Shown here: piece by piece, positions 47,912 through 59,578 of the stretch | Layout of the letters: each line of letters begins with the position of its first letter | How positions within the stretch are numbered: position 1 is the stretch's first letter | Assembly: GCA_032716605.1 (NCBI GenBank) | Contig: CM064569.1 | Location: 13,012,079-13,076,078 of the forward strand | Reading direction: 5' to 3' | Source of the DNA: Paralithodes platypus | Taxonomy: Eukaryota; Arthropoda; Malacostraca; Decapoda; Lithodidae | DNA: 64,000 bases | Position numbers and translations under genes: made by a program | The notes under the pieces: model-generated | The model's input: only the letters and a program-made list of their open reading frames with translations | Database searches by the model: none | Told to the model about the DNA's origin: nothing

Positions 47912-50900
47912 TTAAGTTTTAGGTCAGAGACACTAGGGAGGCCATAAACATTCAAGGTTGAGGCCATAACCACTCTCGGTTTACATCAGAGACACTAAGG
48001 AGGCCATAACCACTCAGGGTTGAGGCCAGAGACACTATGGAGGCCATAACCACTCAGGGTTAAGGCCATAACCACTCTGGGCTTACGTCAGAGACACTAG
48101 GGAGGCCATAACCATTCAGGATTTAAATCAGAGACTCTAGGGAGGCCATAACCACTCAGGGTTGAGGCCATAGCCCTCAGAGTTTAGGTCAAAGACACTA
48201 GGGAGGACATAACCACTCAGGGTTTAGGTCAGAGACACTAGGAAGGCCATAAACACTCAGGGTTGAGGCAATAACCACTCAGGTTTGAGGCCATAACCAC
48301 TCAAGGTTTAGGTCAGAGACACTAGGGAGGCCATAACCACTCAGGGGTGTGGCCATAACCCTCAGGGTTTAGGTCAGACACACTTGTGAGGCCATAACCA
48401 CTCAGGGTTGAGGCAATAACCACTCAGGTTTGAGGCCATAACCACTCAAGGTTTAGGTCAGAGACACTAGGGAGGCCATAACCACTAAGGGTTGAGGCCA
48501 TAACCACTCAGGGTTTAGGTCAGAGACACTAGGGAGGCCATAACAACTCAGGGTTGAGGCCATAACCACTCAGGGTTTAGGTCAGAGACACTAGGGAGGC
48601 CATAACCACTCAGGGTTGAGTCCACAACTACTCAGGGTTTAGGTCAGAGACCACTAGGGAGGTCATGACCACTCAGTGTTGAGGCCATAACCACTCAGGG
48701 TCTAGGTCAGACACAATAGGGAGGCCATAACCACTCAGGGTTGAGGCCATAACCACTTAGAGTTTAGGTCAGAGATACTAGGGAAGCCATAACCACTCAG
48801 GGTTGAGGCCATAACCACTCAGGGTTTAGTTCAGAGACACTAGGGAGGCCATAACCACTTAAGTTTTAGGTCAGAGACACTAGGGAGGCCATAAACATTC
48901 AGGGTTGAGGCCATAACCACTCTCGGTTTACATCAGAGACACTAAGGAGGCCATAACCACTCAGGGTTGAGGCCATAACCTCTTAGGGTTGAGGCCAGAG
49001 ACACTATGGAGGCCATAACCACTCAGGGTTGAGGCCATAACCACTCTGGGCTTACGTCAGAGACACTAGGGAGGCCATAACCATTCAGGATTTAAATCAG
49101 AGACACTAGGGAGGCCATAACCACTCAGGGTTGAGGCCATAGCCCTCAGAGTTTAGGTCAAAGACACTAGGGAGGACATAACCACTCAGGGTTTAGGTCA
49201 GAGACACTAGGAAGGCCATAAACACTCAGGGTTGAGGCAATAACCACTCAGGTTTGAGGCCATAACCACTCAAGGTTTAGGTCGGAGAAACTAGGGAGGC
49301 AATAACCACTCAGGGTTGAGGTCATAACCACTATGGGTTTAGGTCAGAGACACTAGGGAGGCCATAACCACTAAGGGTTGAGGCCATAACCACTCAGGGT
49401 TTAGGTCAGAGACACTAGGGAGGCCATAACAACTCAGGGTTGAGGCCATAACCACTCAGGGTTTAGGTCAGAGACACTAGGGAGGCCATAACCACCCAGG
49501 GTTGAGACCACAACTACTCAGGGTTTAGGTCAGAGACCACTAGGGAGGTCATGACCACTCAGCGTTGAGGCCATAACCACTCAGGGTCTAGGTCAGACAC
49601 AATAGGGAGCCCATAACCACTCAGGGTTGAGGCCATAACCACTTAGAGTTTAGGTCAGAGATACTAGGGAAGCCATAACCACTCAGGGTTGAGGCCATAA
49701 CCACTCATGGTTTAGGTCAGAGATACAAGGGATGCCATAACCACTCGGGGTTTAGGGCAGAGACACTAGAGAGACCGTAACCACACAGGGTTGAGGCAAT
49801 AACAACTCAGGGTTTAGATCAGAGACACTAGGGAGGCCATAACCACTCAGGGTTGAGGCCATAACGTCTCAGGGTTTAGGTCAGAGACACCAGGGAGGCC
49901 ATAACCACTCAGGTTTGAGGCCATAACCACTCAAGCTTTAGGTCAGAGAAACTAGGGAGGCCATAACCATTCAAGGTTGAGGCCAAAACCAATGAAGGTT
50001 TAGGTCATAGACACTAGTGAGGCCATAACCCCTCAGGGTTGAGACCATAACCACTCTGGGTTTAGGTCAGAGACACTAGGGATGCCATAACCACTCAGGG
50101 TTGAGGCCATAACCTCTTAGGGTTTAGGCCAGAGACACTAGGGAGGCCATAACCACTCAGGGTTTAGTTCAGAGGCACTGGGGAGGCCATAACCTTTCAG
50201 GGTTGAGGCCATAACCACTCAGGGTTTAGATCAGAGACACTAGGGATGCCATACCCACTCATGGTTGAGGCCATAACCACTCAGGGTATAGGTCAGAGAC
50301 ACTAGGGAGGCCATAACAACTCAGGGTTTAATAACCATTCAGGGTTGAGGCCATAACTACTCAGGGTTTAGGTCAGAGACACTAGGGAGGCCATAAACAC
50401 TCAAGGATGAGGCCATAATCACTAAGGGTTTAGGTCAGACACACTAGGGAGGCCATAACCACTCAGGGTTTTGGTCAGAGACATTAGGGAGGCCATAACC
50501 ACTCAGGGATGAGGCCATAACCACTCAGGGTTTAGGTCAGAGACACTAGGTAGGCCATAACCGCTCAGGGTTTAGGTCAGAGGCACTAGGGAGGCCACAC
50601 CTACTCAGGGTTGAGGCCATAGCCACTCTGGTTTTAAGTCAGAAACACTAGGGAGGCCATAACAACTCAGGGTTTAGGTCAGAGACACTAGGGAGGCCAT
50701 AAACACTCAGGGTTTAGGTCAGAGACATTAGGGAGGCCATAACCACTCAGGGTTGAGGCCATAACCACTCAGGGTTTAGTTCAGAGGCACTGGAGAGGCC
50801 ATAACCACCTAGAGTTGAGGCCATAACCACTCAGGGTTTATGTCAGAGACACTAAGGAGGCCAAAACTACTTAGGGTTGAGGCCTTAACCACTCAGGGTT

Positions 50901-51073
50901 TAGGTCAGAGACACTACGGAGGCCGTAACTACTCACGGTTTGGGTCAGGGACACTAGTGAGACCATAACCACTCAGGGTTTAGGTCAGAGACACTAGGGA
51001 GGACGTAACCATTAAGGGTTTAGGTCAGAGACACTAGTGAGGCCATAACCTTTTAGGGTTGAGGCCATAACCG
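47912..51073. repeat. Modular satellite array, block 5
   Basis: The satellite family with higher-order structure of about 0.95 kb: for example the rare CTCTCGGTTTACATCAGAGA variant at 47974 returns at 48921. The GAGACCACTAGGGAGGTCATG variant occurs near 48650 and 49545. It ends at a Jockey-like insertion. Confidence 0.95.
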
Positions 51074-51606
51074 CCCTTGTATCGAGTATTGTTCACATGT
51101 GTGGGGAGGTTCCTCTCACACCGCTCTCCTAGACAAAGTTGAAAGGAAGGCCTTTCGTATCATTAACTCCCGTCCACTCACCAACTCTCTGCAATCTCTC
51201 TCTCTCCGCCGCAATGTTGCATCTCTCTCGCTATTCTATCGCTACTATAATAATCAGTGTTCCTCAGAGCTATCCCAGTGCATACCACCTCCTTTACGTA
51301 GGGCACGTGGTACCCGTCTTGCAACTCAATCCCACCCCTACTCTGTGCAACTCTCCAACCCAAGAGTGAAACGTTACTCTCAAACTTTCTTCTACTCAAC
51401 ATCTGAGCTCTGGAACTCTCTCCCAGAATCAGTCTTTCCCTCTTCCTATGACTTAAATTGCTTCAAACTCCATGTGTCCAGGCATTTTGGCTCGAACGTC
51501 CCTTGATTTTGGCCCTGTCACTCTTTCAACTACGGGGGAGGCACTCGCTATAGGCAGTTATGCCTTTTGCCTCCCTCAATCACATAGAAAAAAAAAAAAA
51601 AAAAAA
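51074..51606 (+). pseudogene. 5'-truncated Jockey-like RT C terminus with poly(A)
   Basis: The frame of 51099 stays open to 51506: MWGGSSHTALLDKVERKAFR, IINSRPLTNSLQSLSLRRNV, ASLSLFYRYYNNQCSSELSQ and LWNSLPESVFPSS. This is the last ~140 residues of ORF2, with no catalytic region. The 3' UTR ends in poly(A) at 51588-51606. It is the cleanest copy of this 3' end in the window and serves as reference for 18419, 25229/38424 and 56467. The insertion has at most a couple of bases of target duplication when compared with the uninterrupted satellite copy near 53413. Confidence 0.87.
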
Positions 51607-54220
51607 CACTCAGGGTTTAGATCAGAGACACTAGGGATGCCATACCCACTCATGGTTGAGGCCATAACCACTCAGGGCTTAGGTCAGAGAAACTAGGGAG
51701 GCCATAACAACTCAGGGTTTAATAACCACTCAGGGTTGAGGCCATAACCACTCAGGGTTTAGGTCAGAGACACTAGGGAGGCCATAAACACTCAAGGATG
51801 AGGTCATAACCGATAAGGGTTTAGGTCAGACACACTAGGGAGGCCATAACCACTCAGGGTTTAGGTCAGAGACATTAGGGAGGCCATAGCCACTCAGGGT
51901 TGAGACCATAACCACTCAGGGTTTAGGTCAGAGACACTAGCTAGGCCATAACCACTCAGGGTTGAGGCCATAACCACTCAGGGTTTAGGTCAGAGGCACT
52001 AGGGAGGCCATACCTACTCAGGGTTGAGGCCATAGCCAATCTGGTATTAAGTCAGAAACACTAGGGAGGCCATAACAACTCAGGGTTTAGGTCAAAGACA
52101 CTAGGGATGCCATAAACACTCAGGGTTTAGGTCAGAGACATTAGGGAGGCCATAACCACTCAGGGTTTAGGTCAGAGACACTAGGGAGGTCATAACCACT
52201 CATGGTTGAGGCCATAACCACTCAGGGTTTAGGTCAGAGACACTAGGGAGGCCATAACTATTCAGGGTTGAGGCCATAGCCACTTAGATTTTAGGTCAGA
52301 GACATTAGGGAGGCCATAACAACTTAGGGTTAAGGTCAGAGACACTAGGGAAGCCATTACCACTCAGGGTTTAGGTCAGAGACATTAGGGAGGCCATAAC
52401 CACTCAGGGTTGAAGCCATAACCACTCAGGGTTGAGACCATAACTACTCAGGGTTTAGGTCAGAGACACTAGGGAGGTCATGACCACTCAGTGTTGAGGC
52501 CATAATCACTCAGAGTCAAGGTCAGACACAATAGGGAGGCCATAACCACTCAGGGTTGAGGCCATAACCACTTAGAGTTTAGGTCAGAGATACTAGGGAA
52601 GCCATAACCACTCAGGGTTGAGGCCATAACCACTCAAGGTTTAGGTCACAGATACAAGGGATGCCATAACCACTCGGGGTTTAGGTCAGAGACACTAGGG
52701 AGGCCATAACCACCCTGGGTTGAGGTCATAACCACTCAGGGTTTAGGGCAGAGACACTAGGGAGGCCATAACCACTCAGGGTTGAGGCCATAACGTCTCA
52801 GGGTTTAGGTCAGAGACACCAGGGAGGCCATATCCAATCAGGTTTGAGGCCATAACCACTCAAGCTTTAGGTCAGAGACACTAGGGAGGCCATAACCATT
52901 CAGGGTTGAGGCCATAACCAATGAAGGTTTAGGTCAGAGACAGTGAGGCCATAACCCCTCAGGGTTGAGACCATAACCACGCTGGGTATAGGTCAGAGAC
53001 ACTAGGGATGCCATAACCACTCAGGGTTGAGGCCATACCCTCTTAGGGTTTAGGCCAGAGACACTAGGGAGGCCATAACCACTCAGGGTTGAGGCCATAA
53101 CCACTCAGGGTTTAGTTCAGAGGCACTGGGGAGGCCATAACCACCTAGAGTTGAGGCCATAACCACTCAGGGTTTATGACAGAGACACTAAGGAGGCCAA
53201 AACAACTCAGGGTTGAGGCCTTAACCACTCAGGGTTTAGGTCAGAGACACTACGGAGGCCGTAACCACTCACGGTTTGGGTCAGAGACACTAGTGAGGCC
53301 ATAACCACTCAGGGTTTAGGTCAGAGACACTAGGGAGGACGTAACCATTAAGGGTTTAGGTCAGAGACACTAGTGAGGCCATAACCTTTCAGGGTTGAGG
53401 CCATAACCACTCAGGGTTTAGATCAAAGACACTAGGGATGCCATACCCACTCATGGTTGAGGCCATAACCACTAAGGGCTTAGGTCAGAGACACTAGGAA
53501 GGCCATAACAACTCAGGGTTTAATAACCACTCAGGGTTGAGGCCATAACCACTCAGGGTTTAGGTCAGAGACACTAAGGAGGCCATAAACACTCAAGGAT
53601 GAGGCCATAACCGCTAAGGGTTTAGGTCAGACACATTAGGGAGGCCATAACCACTCAGGGTTGAGGCCATAACCACTCAGGGTTTAGGTCAGAGACACTA
53701 GGTAGGCCATAACCACTCAGGGTTGAGGCCATAACCACTCAGGGTTTAAGTCAGAGGCACTAGGGAGGCCATACCTACTCAGGGTTGAGGACATCACCAC
53801 TCTGGTTTTAAGTCAGAAACACTAGGGAGGCCATAACAACTCAGGGTTTAGGTCAGAGACATTAGGGAGGCCATAACCACTCAGGGTTTAGGTCAGAGAC
53901 ACTAGGGAGGCCATAACCACTCATGGTTGAGGCCATAACCACTCAGGGTTTAGGTCAGAGACACTAGGGAGGCCATAACTATTCAGGGTTGAGGCCATAG
54001 CCACTTAGGTTTTAGGTCAGAGACACTAGGTAGGCCATAACCACTCAGGGTTTAGGTCAGAGACATTAGGGAGGCAATAACCACTCAGGGTTGAAGCCAT
54101 AACCACTCAGGGTTTAGGTCAGAGACACTAGGGAGGCCATAACCACTCATGGTTGAGGCCATAACCACTCAGGGTGGAGGCCATGATCACTCAGGGCTTA
54201 GGTCATAGACACTAGGAGTT
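51607..54220. repeat. Modular satellite array, block 6
   Basis: Satellite with a ~1.8-kb higher-order register: the stretch GGACGTAACCATTAAGGG at 51001 returns at 53337, which is 1.80 kb after subtracting the Jockey-like insertion. Variants such as CAGGGTTTAATAACCACTC recur near 50322, 51715 and 53517. It grades into a simpler 21-bp array near 54220. Confidence 0.95.
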
Positions 54221-54597
54221 ATGTCAGAGACACTAATGTTTAGGTCAGAGACACTAGGGTTAGGACAGAGACACTAGGGTTTAGGCCAGAGACACTAGGG
54301 CTTAGGTCAGAGACACTAGGGTTTAGGACAGAGACTAGGGTTTAGGACTCGAGGCACTTTGGTTAGGACAGAGACACTAGGGTTTAGGTCAGAGACACTA
54401 GGATTTATGTCAGAGACACTAGGGTTTAGGCCAGAGACACTAGGGTTTAGGTCAGAGACACTAGGGTTTAGGTCAGAGACACTAGGGGTTAGGCCAGAGA
54501 CACTAGGGTTTAGGTCAGAGACACTAGGGGTTAGGCCAGAGACACTAGAGGTTAGGTCAGAGACACTAGGGATTAGGCCAGAGACATTAGGGGTTAA
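54221..54597 (+). repeat. 21-bp minisatellite derived from the satellite's 22-bp module
   Basis: About 17 tandem copies of a 21-bp unit with the core TTAGGTCAGAGACACTAGGG, without the 18-bp module. Because 21 is divisible by three the array stays open: 54359-54616 reads as a heptad RSETLGF repeat. The periodic ORF follows from repeat arithmetic; I do not call it a gene. Confidence 0.92.
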
Positions 54598-56265
54598 AAG
54601 GAGTTACAAGGAATAGGTAGTATCTCAGAGACCTTGCGGTCCATTCCGAGGAGATACTCGAAGTGGAAGGAGAGAGACTGTTTAGTGCATTACACTCTTT
54701 ACAGAGTGTGTAAAATACTATCTACTCTCTTCTTGAACTGTTCTACGGAAGAACTGTTTACAACTTCGAAGGAAGTTTGTTCCAGGTAGAACAGATTTTA
54801 TATGTGAAGAAGTGTCCACAAATACTATACCTGATTTTTTTCCAGTTGATGATCGAGAATCGTAAATGGGGCAACTGCGCAGTAGTCTCGTGATTGGTTG
54901 GAGTGAATGTTTTTCATTTCGTATGTTGTTTGTGATAAACATTAAAATAGCTGTTTCATTGTAAATATTTGACTCATCATATCTACAAAGTATAATAGTG
55001 TCTTCTATTATAAATCTTTTAAATGCCGTTTAGCATTACTATTCTGCAATACAAACAGTCATTAACCAAAATTGCATCTGTACCCAGTCGTCTGATTCCC
55101 AAACGAACACTACAGTACTGTCATCTAATTCTATTTGAAAGCTAAATGACATTTGACTGTTTAACCGCATATAAGAGATAGTATAACACTTAATTACTTG
55201 TAATATAAGGCATGTACTACAGTTAAAGTAGCATTGATGTTCATGGAATTTAGTAAATTTGGTGGTTGGGGAGGGGGGGGGGGAGAGGTTGTGGAACAGG
55301 TGTTCCTGAGGCGGGAAGTTTAAATCTGTCAACCGGACTCTATTATCAAGCTTTTCCTTCAGGGGTATATTCATGTAAATATGTTCATGGGTATACACAT
55401 TTTTATGTAGCCAATACTATTTTGTTTATTTTACTTGTACGAACATTGGGTAGCCTACAGTTTTGAAGATATTCTCCTGTTGCTTATCCTAAACAACTCT
55501 GCCTCACCAAGCTTATAAACCACTTGCGAGTTTCAGGTTACCCAATTTTCGTACAAGTAAGATACACGACATATTATTGGCTACATAAAAATGTGTATGC
55601 CCATTAAAATATTTGCATGAATATACCCTGAAGGAAAAGCTTGATAACAGTCTGGTTAACAGATTTAAACTTCCCGCCTCAGGAACACCTGTTCCAACCA
55701 TTCCCCCCCCCCCTCCCCAACCACCAAATTTACTAAATTCCATGAACATAATTATAGGCTACTTTAAATGTAGTACATGGCTTATATTACATGTACTTAA
55801 GTGTTATACTATCTTTTATATGCGGTTAAACAGTCAAATGTCATTTAGCTTTCAAATAGAATTAGTTGACTGTAATGTAGTGTTCGTTTGGGCAACAGTT
55901 GACCTGGGTACAGATGCAGTTTTGGTTAATGACTGTTGTATTGCAGAATATTAATGCTAAACGGCATTTACAAGATTTAGAATAGAAGACACTATTATAC
56001 TTTGTAGATAATGTTGATGAGTCAAATAATTACAATGAAACAGTTATTTTAATGTTTATCACAAACAACCTACGAAATGAAACACATTCACTCCAACCAA
56101 TCACGAGACATTACCGCGCAGTTGCCACATCTACGATTCTCGATCATCAGCTGGAAAAAAATCAGGTATAGTGCTGAACCTTTTCAATTCTAATTTCCAG
56201 CCATGGTTGCTTGTTGTATTCATATGGAGACTAAACATTTTGCTATAATCCATTTTCCAGTCTTC
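54598..56265 (-). pseudogene. CR1-like ORF2 3' end, minus strand, split by a palindromic element
   Basis: Read on the minus strand, 56265-56171 encodes DYSKMFSLHMNTTSN and GWKLELKRFSTI. 54823-54597 continues with HFFTYKICSTWNKLPS, then in a shifted frame VVNSSSVEQFKKRVDSIL, a stop and a 3' UTR ending near TTCCTTGTAACTCC. This is the C terminus and 3' tail of a CR1-type ORF2, with a frame change between the parts. It sits in the 21-bp array, which is found on both sides. The 54718-54942 minus ORF is a partly out-of-frame reading of it. Old, short and inactive. Confidence 0.72.
54830..56166. mobile_element. 1.34-kb near-palindromic (fold-back) element
   Basis: Two arms of about 630 bp are inverted copies: the left starts CCTGATTTTTTTCCAG and the right ends CTGGAAAAAAATCAGG. 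Homology continues inward to about 55453 and 55536, leaving a loop of ~80 bp. Arms differ by scattered substitutions and small indels (for example in a G-run at 55267-55281 against its C-run partner), so this is not an exact copy-back artefact. TATA flanks both ends (54826-54829 and 56167-56170), a possible target duplication. ORFs in the arms are mirror shadows without known motifs. It could be a fold-back DNA transposon or a large MITE; no transposase is seen. Confidence 0.82.
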
Positions 56266-56352
56266 AGAGTTAGGACAGAGACATTAGGGGTTACGACAGA
56301 GACACTAGGGTTTAGGTCAGAGAGACTAGGGGTTAGGACAGAGACACTAGGT
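56266..56352 (+). repeat. 21-bp minisatellite, right remnant
   Basis: Four copies of the 21-bp unit (GTTAGGACAGAGACATTAGG and variants) continue the array interrupted at 54597. Confidence 0.88.
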
Positions 56353-56384
56353 GGTTATCATTGCACGAAATATGGCAATATTCC

Positions 56385-56466
56385 CCTCAGCCACGATATA
56401 CAACAGCACCCCCCTCAGCCACGATCGATATACGACAGTCTCCTTCAGCCACGATATACAACAAGT
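56385..56466 (+). repeat. Short tandem repeat of ~28-30 bp
   Basis: Three copies starting at about 56385, 56413 and 56442 share CTCAGCCACGATATACAACA. It lies between the satellite remnant and a Jockey-like pseudogene. Confidence 0.8.
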
Positions 56467-57391
56467 GTTCCTTAGGGCTCTGTCCTATCTCCCATTCTCT
56501 TTCTAATTTTCATAAATGATCTTCTCAACTGTACCTCCAGTCCCATCCATACACAGATAACTCTACCTTACACTACTCAATTAGTTTTCCTGTACGCCCC
56601 AGCCAGCAATCCCTCAAAGACGAACGTAATGAAGCCATGCAACACTTATCTTCTGATCTAACTACTATTTCTAATTGGGGCAGAGAAAAACTTGTTACCT
56701 TTATTGCTTCCAAAACCCAATTTCTTCATCTTACTACCCGTTCGGAGCTTCCAGAGAACTATCCATTACACTTCAACAATACAAAAATCAATCCTTTATC
56801 TCGTCTCAATATTCTCGGTGTCTCCTTTTCTTCTGTTCTCATATGGAAGGACCATATTACCAGTCTTGCTAAGGCAGCCTCCCAGAAGCTGGGTGTGGTC
56901 AACCACTTCAAGGGGTTCTTAACCCCTGCGCAGCTTCTGGCTCTGTACAGGGGCACAGAGCTTCCTTGTATTGAGTATTGTTCACATGTGTGGGGAGGAT
57001 TCTCTCACACTGCACTCCTAGACAAAGTAGAGAGGAAAGGCTTTCGTATCATTAACTCCCCTCCTCTCACCAACTCTCTGCAATCTCTCTCTCCTCGCCG
57101 CAATGTTGCATCTCTCTCGCTATGCTATCGCTACTTCAATAATCAGTGTTCCTCAGAGCTTTCCCAGTGTATACTACCTCCTCTACGTAGGGTACGTAGT
57201 ACCCGTCTTGTAACACAATCCCATCCCTACTCTGTGCAACTCTCCAACCCAATAGTTCAACTGCTGAGCTCTGGAACTCTCTCCCAGAATCAGTCTTTCC
57301 CTCTTCCTATGACTTAAATTGTTTCAAACTTTGTGTGTCCAGGCATTTTTACTCGAACGTCCCTTAATTTTGGCCGTCACTCTTTCAACTC

Positions 57392-57440
<49 letters not shown>

Positions 57441-57495
57441 TCGCTGCGGGCAGTTTTGCCTTTTGTCTCACTCACATAGAAAAGAAACAATAAAA
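56467..57495 (+). pseudogene. Jockey-like RT remnant (longest 3' copy)
   Basis: Begins within the RT: the SVLSPILFLIFINDLLNCTS block (56480 on, with a stop just before it) and the region of the YADD site, which is frameshifted near 56545-56560. From 56637 an open frame runs ISNWGREKLVTFIASKTQF, NILGVSFSSVLIWKDHITSL, LTPAQLLALYRG, YCSHVWGG and the LDKVERKGFRIINS segment shared with 51099. A ~30-bp deletion after VQLSNP shifts the frame and ends it at 57317. The 3' UTR contains a large T/G homopolymer expansion and ends CACATAGAAAAGAAAC with a weak A-rich tail. Confidence 0.82.
57392..57437 (+). repeat. T10-G36 homopolymer tract
   Basis: Ten T followed by 36 G where sister Jockey-like copies have CAACTATGGGGGAGGCACTC. 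It is either expansion of the short G5 tract or an assembly/sequencing problem; coordinates downstream could be affected. Confidence 0.9.
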
Positions 57496-59515
57496 AAACA
57501 TTGCAAAATTCAACGTTGTCCTGCATCACATTAGTATAATAATTATATTATTGAAAAGTTTCCCAAGTAAAGCCTGATCAGCCAACAAATACACATCATA
57601 GATTGTTAGACTGTCTGTATCTACTTATATGTAATTTCAGCCACCGTGTAACAAAGACAGGTGGATATTATATGGTCTGCCCCCAATGTTCACCTGCATC
57701 CAATGTACTCAGAAACAAAGGGAATTTATGATCCCAGAGTGTGAAAACAACTCTCTACTTTGGGATAATTTAGGGCAATATCACGCAGTCGGAGCTTGCC
57801 TGCGGATTTCTATGCATTCATTGTGCATAGTACGATTATAGTATGCTTCATAGAACATGTATACTGAAAAAAAAATACAGGTTCACATTACGAGTGCACA
57901 CTTAGAACGCATTTTGAACATTCTTAAAATGGTGTCAACAAATCAATACTTATATATTATACATGCAAAATATATGCTTGAAAGATTGTTCAAATTGTTC
58001 CACACTCCCATTGTTATATAGTTTTATAAGTACCATTTTAGTAAGGGAGTGTTTGACCTAAATTGCACGCACACAATTTACAGTGTGGTCTTGCTGAGTT
58101 CCCCCTCGAAATAAGGGAAGGAAAATGGGCTGGTGGTATCAACAATTATATCCTCCAGAACAATTGTCAGTATCTGATTTCCATAATGCAGTTGGGTCTG
58201 AGTACATGATTAGATTGATATCCAAAATTCGAAAATTGATGTTAATCGTGATCGTGTACTCAACCTTCAACTGTGTTGGTGGTGTAATGGCTTAGGTGCT
58301 TCTGCTCTGGGTGGGGTGTCCCGAGAAGGAATCCCGGGAGAACCATATGATTTTATTAGTTTATTCAATTACATTGGGGTTTGTAATTGATGATTAATGT
58401 TAAGAATGGGGTGTTACTTAATTATATAGGTTCAGGAACTAATGCATAGCGAGGCCGGTCCTTAGTGAGCTTGGCCCCATTCATTGTTCTTTCCTTTCAC
58501 TAATGTTTACACTTTCCATAATGCAGTTGGGTCTGAGTACATGATTAGATTGATATCCAAAATTCGAAAATGGATAGGCCTATTAATTGTGATCGTGTAC
58601 TCAACCTTTAACTGTGTTGGTGGTGTAATGGTTTAGGTGCTTATGTTCTGGGTGTGGTGTCCCGGGAGGACCATATGCTTTCAATAGTTTATTCAAGTAC
58701 ATTGGGGTTTGTAATTGATGATTAATGGTAAGAACGGGGTTTTACTTATTTCATTATACCCTTACCATGCTCGCACCAGTTAAGCGAATTTAGCCTTTTA
58801 AGAAAACAAAAATAACCGAAAGGAGGATGCTTTTAGAAGACATTGGGCCTCTTGTACCAGCTGCCTGGGTACCGTATAGTTCATTTGGATGGCAGCCACC
58901 GATTATTTGAAAACATTTCATCCAATGTACACAAATAATATAGACAACCTTATTCTTCACTGAATTTCATCCACAGACTGAGCCGAATGGTACCACTGAA
59001 GTTCTTAGGATGTTTCAGCCAGACAAGGGCATGCTCCTCCTCCTAAATAATTTGAAAGAGATTCCTGGCCTCACCCGGCTCCCCTTTGAATTTGACCAAG
59101 AGAAACAGCACTGCTGATGTCCAAAAACCATTTAAAATCCCTGATTAAAACGACACCTGTCACCAAGAACAGATGGCCCAATACACTATGAAACACTAAA
59201 CATCGTTCCATATAAACAGTTCAACTCTGAAACCTCCAAGAGATGGTTTACCAAAGTAGAACAACAATGTTAATCTTGAGGTCCATTAGTAGCAACAATA
59301 AATGTTCAAATTGTCTAGCATTAGATTAAGAGATGTACAGTACCTCTACACTAGACACTGTGTCGCACAGAATAAGACTACTTCTGTGCTTACCCAAGGG
59401 AAAGTTCTAGTGTCTCCTACTGAGTGAGTATAAAGATAAATTACCTTACAAAGCCCAGAAAATAATATTAACATAAACAAAAAAACTACAGCCAGTCAAA
59501 GTCAGAGAGAGAATA
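57496..59515. other. Unrecognised AT-rich sequence with an internal tandem duplication
   Basis: About 2 kb with no ORF of 60 codons and no protein similarity I recognise. Apart from the duplication at 58176-58765 I see nothing that repeats elsewhere in the window. Confidence 0.6.
58176..58765 (+). repeat. 335-bp tandem duplication with a tRNA-like stretch
   Basis: TTCCATAATGCAGTTGGGTC starts near 58179 and again 335 bp later; similarity continues over ~260 bp with substitutions and a ~15-bp deletion. Each copy holds GTTGGTGGTGTAATGG, close to a polymerase III A box (TGGTGTAATGG). In the first copy GGAATCCCGGG lies ~50 bp downstream, a weak B-box-like position. It could be a tRNA-derived SINE remnant; no intact tRNA cloverleaf is evident. 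Confidence 0.6.
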
Positions 59516-59516
59516 A

Positions 59517-59538
59517 GTGTGTGTGTGTGTGTGTGTGT

Positions 59539-59577
<39 letters not shown>
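59517..59577 (+). repeat. GT/GA compound microsatellite
   Basis: (TG)n from about 59517 to 59538, then (AG)n from about 59545 to 59575. It sits just upstream of the RTE-like remnant. Confidence 0.95.

Positions 59578-59578
<1 letters not shown>

Noticed and set aside
54359..54616. ETLGF-repeat ORF as a structural protein gene
   Set aside because: Explained by a 21-bp unit with few stop-generating words; no signal peptide, splice or start context.
55039..55954. ORFs in the palindrome arms (55039-55398 minus, 55613-55954 plus)
   Set aside because: They are the same sequence read from the two inverted arms, with no known domain.
57319..57534. 71-codon ORF with a polyglycine run
   Set aside because: Produced by the G36 tract in a Jockey-like 3' UTR.
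58265..58350. Functional tRNA gene
   Set aside because: Only an A-box-like word is convincing; the arms do not fold into a cloverleaf by eye and the B box is poor.
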